A stretch of 49,370 nucleotides of DNA, taken from contig CADABQ010000024.1 in NCBI GenBank assembly GCA_902786205.1, positions 1 through 49,370 on the forward strand, in the 5' to 3' direction. This stretch comes from an uncultured Lachnospiraceae bacterium (GTDB lineage: Bacteria; Bacillota; Clostridia; Lachnospirales; Lachnospiraceae). A program made the position numbers and the translations under genes. How positions within the stretch are numbered: position 1 is the stretch's first letter; every line of letters begins with the position of its first letter. Of this stretch, positions 42,533 through 49,370 are shown in pieces. The notes under the pieces are model-generated. The model ran no database searches and was not told the DNA's origin. It saw only the letters and a list, made by a program, of their open reading frames with translations.

Positions 42533-42583
42533 AAGCAAGGTTTTGTTTTCTGCTCTATAAGATGCATTTTCCCGACAAAGACA
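42533..42583 (-). repeat. R4 post-terminator module, degenerate copy
   Basis: Minus strand after the terminator of the next gene: CTTTGTCGGGAAAATGCATCTTATAGAG then AAAACAAAACC. Only the first R4 hairpin is recognisable, with mismatches. Confidence 0.45.
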
Positions 42584-42629
42584 AAAAAGGTTGCTACATT
42601 CTTGTTTCTTTTCCTGTAGCAACCTCGCT
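42584..42629 (-). terminator. terminator of the tail-anchored protein gene
   Basis: Stem AGGTTGCTACA/TGTAGCAACCT with a 16-base loop and a T-run on the minus strand (A-run 42583-42587), about 20 bases after the stop. Confidence 0.85.
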
Positions 42630-42645
42630 TTTTATTAATTAAATT

Positions 42646-43146
42646 TTATTTATAGAACGATGCAAACATCACTTTTATGCCAAGCGCAATCACAAACAAA
42701 ACAGCAATGATAATAATCAAACGGATGACAGCAAATTTCTGTTCTTTTTTATTCATAACTTCCATTTCTGCCTCACACCATAATCTTACTTCTTCTGTAT
42801 CCTTATAACCAGGAATTCGGTCTGCCTCTTTTAAAACCCATTGTAAGTCTTCTGCCTGAGATACTGCATTTTTTTTCTTTATCATATTCTGATAAATTTC
42901 TTCTTTACCCGTCTTTTTTAATTTTGCAATTTTCTTTGTACATTCTTTTAATAAATCTTCCGAATCTTTATAATCTCCTAATGCTTTTAGACGCTTGATA
43001 ATCACTCTGTAAATATACAGCATTAACTCATATTGCACGATACATGACATACTTTTTATTAATTTTTGTACCTGCAAATAGCTTTCTTCTTTTTCTGACT
43101 CATCCATGATTACAGACTGTCCTGTTTCTTCTATTGTTTGGCTCAT
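42646..43146 (-). CDS. hypothetical C-terminally anchored protein with YKDS repeats
   Basis: 166 aa, family not named. The cytosolic part has two helical repeats, LGDYKDSEDLLKECTKKI and IPGYKDTEEVRLWCEAEM, a motif common in lachnospiral proteins that resembles short TPR/SEL1 units. One transmembrane helix lies at the extreme C-terminus (about 143-162), so the protein is probably tail-anchored. It lies 36 bases after dapL on the same strand and may be cotranscribed. Confidence 0.75.
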   Translation of the reverse strand: MSQTIEETGQSVIMDESEKEESYLQVQKLIKSMSCIVQYELMLYIYRVIIKRLKALGDYKDSEDLLKECTKKIAKLKKTGKEEIYQNMIKKKNAVSQAEDLQWVLKEADRIPGYKDTEEVRLWCEAEMEVMNKKEQKFAVIRLIIIIAVLFVIALGIKVMFASFYK

Positions 43147-43182
43147 ATTGACTCCTTACTCCTATAATCCGTTCTTGTAATT

Positions 43183-44400
43183 TTATAACGATTTGATACG
43201 CTCAATTGCTTTTAATGTATTTTCCTTTGTTCCAAATGCTGTAAGGCGGAAATATCCTTCACCGCTTGGACCAAATCCAGAACCAGGTGTTCCTACTACA
43301 TTTCCGTTTTCTAACAAATAGTCAAAGAAATCCCAGGATGTCATCTTGTCAGGAGTCTTAAGCCAGATATATGGAGCATTTACACCACCATATACGGTAA
43401 ATCCTGCTGCTGCAAGACCTTCCTTGATTGTCTTTGCATTATTCATATAATATCCAACCTGATCTTTAAGTTGTGCCTTTCCTTCAGCAGAATAAACTGC
43501 CTCTCCGGCACGTTGAATAATATAAGGTGCACCATTATATTTTGTACCATGACGTCTTGCCCATAAAGAATGTAATGTAGTATCACCACATTTTAATTCT
43601 TTTGGAATAACAGTAAATCCGAGACGAACTCCTGTAAATCCAGCATTCTTAGAAAAACTTCTAAGTTCGATTGCACAAGTTCTTGCACCTTCACATTCAT
43701 AAATAGAATGTGGCACATCTGTTTCTGAAATATATGCTTCATATGCTGCATCATAAATAATTACTGCACCATTTTTATTTGCATAGTCTACCCATTCCTG
43801 AAGTTGTGTCTTTGTAATCGTAGAACCAGTTGGGTTGTTTGGGAAACAAAGATAAATGATATCTGGTGTCTTTCCCTTTGGCAATTCCGGTGCAAAATTA
43901 TTATCTGCTGTACAAGGCATATAGATTACATCACTCCACTGTTCTGTCTCTGAATTGTAGGTTCCTGTTCTACCCGCCATAACATTCGTATCTACATATA
44001 CAGGATATACTGGATCGCATACTGCAATTTTATTATCCTGTCCAAAAATCTCCTGAATATTTCCAGAATCACATTTTGCGCCATCGCTGATAAAGATTTC
44101 ATCTGCACTGATGTCACATCCTCTTGCCTTATAATCATTATCAGCAATTGCTGTACGCAAAAACTCATATCCTAAATCTGGTGCATAACCACGAAATGTC
44201 TCTGCTACCGCCATCTCATCTACAGCGTTATGCATTGCTTTAATAATAGCTGGAACTAATGGTTGTGTTACATCACCAATTCCTAAAGAAATTACTTCTT
44301 TATCCGGATTTGCTCCTTTATATGCTGCAACTTTTTTTCCAATTGTGGAAAACAAATAGCTTCCTGGTAACTTTAAATAATTCTCATTGATTTGAAACAT
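43183..44400 (-). CDS. dapL: LL-diaminopimelate aminotransferase
   Basis: 405-aa PLP enzyme that converts tetrahydrodipicolinate directly to LL-DAP for lysine and peptidoglycan. Motifs: [56 protein letters not shown], the PLP-lysine region [16 protein letters not shown], and [20 protein letters not shown]. An AGGAGG-type site (minus strand CAGGAGGTAAAAGA) precedes the ATG. It has a consensus promoter at 44568-44596 and no lysine riboswitch that I can see. Confidence 0.97.
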   Translation of the reverse strand: MFQINENYLKLPGSYLFSTIGKKVAAYKGANPDKEVISLGIGDVTQPLVPAIIKAMHNAVDEMAVAETFRGYAPDLGYEFLRTAIADNDYKARGCDISADEIFISDGAKCDSGNIQEIFGQDNKIAVCDPVYPVYVDTNVMAGRTGTYNSETEQWSDVIYMPCTADNNFAPELPKGKTPDIIYLCFPNNPTGSTITKTQLQEWVDYANKNGAVIIYDAAYEAYISETDVPHSIYECEGARTCAIELRSFSKNAGFTGVRLGFTVIPKELKCGDTTLHSLWARRHGTKYNGAPYIIQRAGEAVYSAEGKAQLKDQVGYYMNNAKTIKEGLAAAGFTVYGGVNAPYIWLKTPDKMTSWDFFDYLLENGNVVGTPGSGFGPSGEGYFRLTAFGTKENTLKAIERIKSL

Positions 44401-44567
44401 TCTTTTACCTCCTGTGTGATTTATATGCTGTTCAAAAAATAATCTGTCTTACATCACAGCTATTATCTCTTGAATATTCTCAATTTTGGCATAACCGAAA
44501 TCAATACGAGCAAAACAACGTTTACACTATTACTCCGATTCTACTAATTTATATTGTTATTAAAAAT

Positions 44568-44596
44568 AATATATCGCAGGACTTTACATTTGTCAA
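44568..44596 (-). promoter_or_regulatory. sigma-A promoter of dapL
   Basis: Minus strand TTGACA (44591-44596), 17-base spacer, TATATT (44568-44573). It gives a leader of about 160 bases. It is back to back with the plus-strand promoter at 44619. Confidence 0.82.
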
Positions 44597-44618
44597 TGCC
44601 GATATTTAGAACATTCGT

Positions 44619-44647
44619 TTGCATTTTTTTCATACTTATGCTATGCT
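44619..44647 (+). promoter_or_regulatory. probable sigma-A promoter of parE/parC
   Basis: TTGCAT (44619-44624), 17-base spacer, TATGCT (44642-44647). It lies 62 bases upstream of repeat R1 copy 3, so the repeat would be transcribed into the parE leader. Confidence 0.65.
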
Positions 44648-44708
44648 AAAAAGAATGATGTAAAGGAAACATGGGTATTTTATTCAGAAATAGTTCCAAT
44701 TTTAAATA

Positions 44709-44832
44709 ATGTACTCTCGGAGTCTCTTTGTGCCTGATTTTGCAAAATGTTTTTTTGTCAGATATGCACAAATTTATGAGGCGTACGTGGAGCGTACGTT
44801 GAGTGGGTGCAAGGGAGATTCCGAGAGTACAT
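44709..44832 (+). repeat. R1 element, copy 3 (124 bp)
   Basis: Terminal inverted repeats ATGTACTCTCGGAGTCTC (44709) and its near complement ending GAGAGTACAT (44832), flanked by a 4-bp duplication AATA (44705-44708 and 44833-44836). Compared with copy 2 it lacks an internal 39 bases holding one arm of the TAAATTTGTG palindrome. It ends 24 bases before the parE start codon, between promoter and ribosome-binding site. Confidence 0.9.
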
Positions 44833-44856
44833 AATAGATAGCAGGAGGTTTCAACT

Positions 44857-46815
44857 ATGGGAAATTATGACGGAAGTCAGATTGTCATACTGGAAGGATT
44901 AGAAGCGGTTCGCAAACGTCCGGGTATGTATATTGGTAGTACAGGAAAGCAGGGCTTACATCATCTGATCTGGGAGATTTTGGACAACAGTATCGATGAA
45001 CATCTTGCAGGTTTCTGTTCAAAAATTAACATTACTCTGCAAAAAGATGGCGGCGTATGTATTAAAGATAATGGTCGTGGTGTGCCGGTAGACTTGCATC
45101 CGACCAAAAAAATTCCAACCGTCCGAGTAGTTTATACTATTTTACATGCAGGTGGTAAATTCGATAACACTGTATACAAAGTTTCCGGAGGACTTCACGG
45201 TGTTGGTTCTTCTGTTGTAAATGCTCTTTCATCCAAAATGATTGTTGAAGTTCGTAGGGATGGAAACGTTTATCAGGACCAATATGAAAACGGTGGACAT
45301 CCTACTGTAAAGCTGGAAAAAGGTATGCTTCCTGTTATTCGCACCTGTAGAAAAAATGATACTGGCACTACAGTTACTTTTTATCCGGATGCAGATATTT
45401 TTGAAACGGTAGATTTTAAATCTGAAGTAGTCAAGAAAAAACTAAAAGAAATTGCCTATCTAAACAAAAATTTACAGATTGACTTTAAAGATGAACGAAC
45501 TGGTGAAGAAATTACTTATCAAGAAGAATACGGAATCCAAAGTTTTGTAAAATATCTAACCCGCGAAGAAACGGTACTCTTTGAAGACCCTGTCTATATT
45601 GAAGGAAAAAGTGGGGATATTGAGGTAGAAGTTGCATTTCAATATACTACAAATTATTCTGAACAAATCAATGCATTTTGTAACCGTATCAATGTGGTAG
45701 ATGGCGGTACTCTTGTAACGGGATTTAAAACAGCTCTTACCCGTGTTTTAAATTTGTATGCACGCGAACTAGGTACTTTAAAAGAAAAAGATGAAAATTT
45801 TGACGGAAAAGATATTCGAAACGGTATCGTGGCAATCATATCCATTAAACATCCTGATCCGCAATTTGAAGGCCAAACAAAAACAAAGCTAGGAAATACA
45901 GATGCCAAAACTGCCGTTGATGATGTATTCTCCACAGAGGTAGAGCGCTTCTTTGATAAAAATATTGAAGTATTACAAAAAATTCTGGATAATTCCATGA
46001 AATCTTACAATGCCAGAAAAGCCAGCGACAAAGCAAGAACCGCAGTATTAAAGCAGCTCCACGATGTAGATACCCGAAGTAAATTAGCCTCTTGTTCCTC
46101 CAAGAAACCAGAAGAATGTGAAGTTTATATTGTGGAGGGTGACTCTGCCGGAGGTACGGTTAAAACAGCAAGAAACCGTAAAACTCAGGCAGTACTTCCT
46201 CTTCGTGGTAAAATATTAAATGTAGAAAAAGCAACCTTGGAAAAAATCTTATTAAATAATGAAATAAAATCTATGATTGCTTCCTTTGGCTGTGGAATTG
46301 GGGACGAATTTGATATTTCAAAACTTCGTTACGATAAGATTATCATTCTTACCGATGCCGATGTAGATGGTGCACATATCAGTACACTTCTATTGACGTT
46401 TTTCTATCGCTTTATGCCGAATTTGATCAAAGCTGGAAAAGTATATCGTGGATTGCCACCATTATATAAGGTAGAGTATGAACATATTTCACAGGATGAT
46501 ACAGACAAAAAGAAAAGAACACGCAAGAAAGCAACACGATCAAAATATATTTTTAATGATTATGAACTGGAAAAGTTTAAAAAAATTCCAGGCAACAAAT
46601 TATTAAATGTGCAACGATATAAAGGACTTGGTGAAATGGATGCAGAGCAACTATGGGAAACCACATTAGATCCCGAACAGCGTATTTTAGCACAAGTTAC
46701 CATAAGCGATACCGTAGAAGCAGATGAAATCACTACGACCCTCATGAGTAGCAATGTTCCACCAAGACGTTCTTTTATTATGGAAGAAGCCAAATACGCA
46801 AAACTTGATATTTAA
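44857..46815 (+). CDS. parE: type IIA topoisomerase ATPase subunit (ParE/GyrB-like)
   Basis: 652 aa. GHKL ATPase: [63 protein letters not shown] and [20 protein letters not shown] in the transducer. C-terminal motifs [17 protein letters not shown]. The 652-aa length and the absence of the usual recF/gyrA neighbours suggest a second topoisomerase (topo IV type) rather than the main gyrase; sequence alone does not settle this. AGGAGG 9 bases before the ATG. Confidence 0.85.
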   Translation: MGNYDGSQIVILEGLEAVRKRPGMYIGSTGKQGLHHLIWEILDNSIDEHLAGFCSKINITLQKDGGVCIKDNGRGVPVDLHPTKKIPTVRVVYTILHAGGKFDNTVYKVSGGLHGVGSSVVNALSSKMIVEVRRDGNVYQDQYENGGHPTVKLEKGMLPVIRTCRKNDTGTTVTFYPDADIFETVDFKSEVVKKKLKEIAYLNKNLQIDFKDERTGEEITYQEEYGIQSFVKYLTREETVLFEDPVYIEGKSGDIEVEVAFQYTTNYSEQINAFCNRINVVDGGTLVTGFKTALTRVLNLYARELGTLKEKDENFDGKDIRNGIVAIISIKHPDPQFEGQTKTKLGNTDAKTAVDDVFSTEVERFFDKNIEVLQKILDNSMKSYNARKASDKARTAVLKQLHDVDTRSKLASCSSKKPEECEVYIVEGDSAGGTVKTARNRKTQAVLPLRGKILNVEKATLEKILLNNEIKSMIASFGCGIGDEFDISKLRYDKIIILTDADVDGAHISTLLLTFFYRFMPNLIKAGKVYRGLPPLYKVEYEHISQDDTDKKKRTRKKATRSKYIFNDYELEKFKKIPGNKLLNVQRYKGLGEMDAEQLWETTLDPEQRILAQVTISDTVEADEITTTLMSSNVPPRRSFIMEEAKYAKLDI

Positions 46816-46831
46816 TGATGAGCGAGGTCGA

Positions 46832-49072
46832 ATGAAAATGGAAAATATTATACAAATTGATTTTGCGGAGGAAATGAAAACATCCTACCGTGATTATGCT
46901 ATGAGCGTTATTATTTCCCGTGCTCTTCCAGATGTACGGGACGGATTAAAACCAGTTCAAAGAAGAATTTTATATGCAATGAGTGAACTTTCTCTGGCAC
47001 CAGATAAACCACACAGAAAAAGTGCTCGTATTGTGGGTGATACTATGGGTAAATACCATCCACATGGAGACAGCTCCATTTATGATGCATTGGTACATAT
47101 GACAGAAGACTATTCCCTGTCGATTCCTCTAGTGGATGGACATGGTAACTTTGGTTCCATCGACGGCGACGGTGCGGCTGCTATGCGATATACAGAAGCA
47201 AGACTCTCCAACGGTGCCATGACTATGCTTTCCAATTTAGAAAAAGGTCTTGTTACTTTTGTTCCAAACTTTGATGAAAGTGAAAAAGAACCTTCTGTTC
47301 TTCCTGCTATGCTGCCAAATCTTCTAATCAATGGAACTACCGGTATTGCAGTTGGTATGGCAACAAATATTCCTCCTCACAATGCAGGAGAAATTATAGA
47401 TGGTGTTATCGCTTATATGGATAGACCTTCCATCTCCATAGACAAATTGATGGAATATATTCCAGGTCCAGATTTTCCAACTGGTGGAATTATTATTAAC
47501 AAAGAGGATTTGCCCAAAATTTATGAAACGGGCGAAGGTAAAATTAAGGTTCGTGGAAAAGTAGAAATTGAAAAGGGTGACTACGGCAGACAAAATATTA
47601 TTATTTCTGAAATTCCATTTACCGTAGCCGGAAACAAAGCTAAATTAGTAGAAAATCTTTCCGGATTGATGAAAGACAAAGTTTTCGATGAAATGTACGA
47701 TGTACGAGACGAATCTTCCAAAGAAGGAATTCGTATTGTAATCGAGGTAAAAAAGGACCGCAATATTGAAAATCTATTGAATGGACTTTACAAAAAAACT
47801 GCACTGGAGGATACCTATTCCGTTAATCTGCTGGCCGTTAAAAATCAACAACCAATTACCTTCAACCTGAAATCTTTAATTGAGGAATTTGTAGTATTTC
47901 AGGAGGAGTTATACACAAAGGAATATACGCATCTTTTGGAAAAGGCAAAACAGCGTTTAGAAATCGTAAATGGTCTGATTCGCGCCACTGATTTGATTGA
48001 CTTAATTATTGAAATTCTTCGTGGAAGTACTTCTGTCAAGCAAGCGAAAACCTGTCTGATAAACGGTGATACAACAGACATAACTTTTAAGACAAACCAA
48101 TCCGAAAAGATAGCAAAAACTTTAGATTTTACCGAAAAACAAGCAGATGCTATTTTATCTATGCAATTAAGCAAATTAATCGGTTTAGAAATTATAAAAT
48201 TACACGAAGAAGCAGACACACTGCATTCCAATATTTCTAACTATGAATTGGTTCTTTCCAGCCAAAAAGAGCTTTATAAAGTAATCAAGGGCAGATTACG
48301 TGAGTATAAAAAACAATTTTCCCGCCCTCGTCGAACCGAATTAACTACTGCACAAAAAGAAAGCTATATCGAGGAAATAAAAGAAGAAGATTTGTATGTA
48401 TTAATTGATCGCTTTGGTTACACAAAATCCGTGGATTCCGCTACTTACTCTCGTACCAGTGAGGAATCCCTAAAAGAATATCCACATATAATCTCCATGA
48501 AAAACACCGATAAATTATGTGTGTTTACTGCACATGGAAATATGTATCAGGTAAAAGGAATGGCAATCCCAAGATGTAAGATTAAGGATAAGGGTACCTT
48601 GATTCATGCACTGTGCAAACTGGATAAAGATGAAGTTATTCACTACACCAGTTTTGAAGCATTATTTGAATCTATGCTGTTTTTCACTACAAGCCGTGGA
48701 TATGTAAAACTGGTTTCAGGAAGCGAGTTTGAAACGAACCGTTCTGTCATTAATGCAACAAAACTAGAACCAGAAGATACTATTCTATCTATTTGTCAAC
48801 TTTGTTCGCACGATGTTACAGCAGGTGACCGGAGAGTCTTCCTTCTTACAAAAGATGGTTTATCACTGACCTTCCCTTTAGAAGAAGTCAGCCAATTAAA
48901 ACGAAGCAGTCGTGGTGTAAAAGGAATTTCTCTTGTTGGAGAGGACACCGTTGTATTTGGAACTGTTTTTCCACCAGAAACCAACACGCTCTCCTATAAT
49001 CAAAAAACTCTGCACATTAGTAAGATTAAAAACCGAAGACGATGTGCTCGTGGTCAAAAAAATAAATTATAA
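46832..49072 (+). CDS. parC: type IIA topoisomerase cleavage subunit (ParC/GyrA-like)
   Basis: About 746 aa. Start at ATG 46832 (GAGG 4 bases upstream) or ATG 46838. Winged-helix and tower: [26 protein letters not shown], the quinolone-determining region [13 protein letters not shown] (Ser81 and Asp85 both present, so no classic resistance change), catalytic Tyr120 in [11 protein letters not shown]. The C-terminal domain has degenerate pinwheel blades and ends in [12 protein letters not shown], without a clear GyrA box (QRRGGKG type), which favours topo IV over gyrase. It begins 16 bases after parE. Confidence 0.87.
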   Translation: MKMENIIQIDFAEEMKTSYRDYAMSVIISRALPDVRDGLKPVQRRILYAMSELSLAPDKPHRKSARIVGDTMGKYHPHGDSSIYDALVHMTEDYSLSIPLVDGHGNFGSIDGDGAAAMRYTEARLSNGAMTMLSNLEKGLVTFVPNFDESEKEPSVLPAMLPNLLINGTTGIAVGMATNIPPHNAGEIIDGVIAYMDRPSISIDKLMEYIPGPDFPTGGIIINKEDLPKIYETGEGKIKVRGKVEIEKGDYGRQNIIISEIPFTVAGNKAKLVENLSGLMKDKVFDEMYDVRDESSKEGIRIVIEVKKDRNIENLLNGLYKKTALEDTYSVNLLAVKNQQPITFNLKSLIEEFVVFQEELYTKEYTHLLEKAKQRLEIVNGLIRATDLIDLIIEILRGSTSVKQAKTCLINGDTTDITFKTNQSEKIAKTLDFTEKQADAILSMQLSKLIGLEIIKLHEEADTLHSNISNYELVLSSQKELYKVIKGRLREYKKQFSRPRRTELTTAQKESYIEEIKEEDLYVLIDRFGYTKSVDSATYSRTSEESLKEYPHIISMKNTDKLCVFTAHGNMYQVKGMAIPRCKIKDKGTLIHALCKLDKDEVIHYTSFEALFESMLFFTTSRGYVKLVSGSEFETNRSVINATKLEPEDTILSICQLCSHDVTAGDRRVFLLTKDGLSLTFPLEEVSQLKRSSRGVKGISLVGEDTVVFGTVFPPETNTLSYNQKTLHISKIKNRRRCARGQKNKL

Positions 49073-49122
49073 GATATGAAACATACGCACACCAAATAAA
49101 ATACACTTTTCTATTGCGCAAA

Positions 49123-49160
49123 AAAACCGTCACGAAGGGGGGACCTTAACTGACGGTTTT
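49123..49160 (+). terminator. intrinsic terminator of parE-parC
   Basis: Stem AAAACCGTCA/TGACGGTTTT with an 18-base loop, then TTTTCTC. About 50 bases after the parC stop. The remaining 49161-49370 holds no gene that I can support. Confidence 0.85.
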
Positions 49161-49370
49161 CTCATTTGGGGAATATCTGTCAGATTAAATTCCCCAGAAA
49201 TTATATGAAATTTAACATTCACACAACTTAACACTTTTTTGCAAAAGAATGTAGGAGGCAAAAATCTCTAACTAGTGTCTGCTGATTAAACAGATATTTG
49301 TAGTTCCCAATTGTTATTTTTCTTCCATTTTGAGAACAGATAAAAAAGAGTATAAAGTATCAGTCTCTTC

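Noticed and set aside
45654..45998. Antisense frame within parE
   Set aside because: Shadow of a highly conserved gene, no ribosome-binding site.

Overview
The window looks like chromosomal DNA of a low-GC clostridial Firmicute, most likely of the Lachnospiraceae type. The support is AT-rich sequence with AGGAGG ribosome-binding sites and 17-bp-spaced sigma-A promoters, an RF2 gene with programmed +1 frameshift, gatCAB, dapL (the aminotransferase lysine route), tenI/thiH/thiG/thiS, a long-form HPF and several lineage-type hypothetical proteins. I infer the family from gene content; no search was run.

Layout, left to right. 1-650: the 5' end of a minus-strand 16S rRNA with its promoter, preceded by two tRNA-Ser genes with their own promoter. 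1-8 kb: ispD, then a tRNA-modification and processing block (tsaD, rnz, rimI, tsaB, tsaE) mixed with small unknown genes. 8-11.3 kb: an atypical LytTR regulator with an unknown partner, tRNA-Leu and tRNA-Tyr, a DUF951 gene and a plus-strand hemolysin III-family gene. 11.4-18 kb: nitroreductase, GtrA, an ArsR regulator overlapping a MetH-activation-like gene, then a chemosensory group (lipoprotein, MCP, soluble Cache protein). 18.3-26 kb: an orphan small gene, thiamine genes, a GH13 glycosidase, hom and an ACT protein. 26-32 kb: cheW, prfB, secA, hpf. 32.1-32.3 kb: a dense cluster of DnaA boxes. 32.5-38.5 kb: anti-sigma/ECF sigma pair, PilZ, NlpC/P60 hydrolase, CPBP protease, ridA. 38.7-44.4 kb: gatCAB with an embedded zinc-ribbon gene, a tail-anchored protein, dapL. 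44.8-49.1 kb: plus-strand parE/parC-like topoisomerase genes. Almost every gene before 44.4 kb is on the minus strand; the topoisomerase pair diverges from dapL.

The main novelty is non-coding. At least four families of short intergenic repeats are spread through the window. R1 is a 124-165 bp element with terminal inverted repeats; its two intact copies have 4-bp target duplications, and all three copies lie just upstream of a start codon in the same orientation to that gene. R2 is a GTAACAGTTCAGCC palindrome. R3 is a GCGGAT hairpin oriented along the minus-strand genes, three of its four copies lying in 5' leaders. R4 is a module that follows intrinsic terminators. Other points of interest are the DnaA-box cluster away from dnaA, a cytoplasmic protein with an MCP-like tip placed before a Cache domain, a receiver domain with Glu at the phosphoacceptor position, and a hemolysin III gene whose start codon is supplied by repeat R1.
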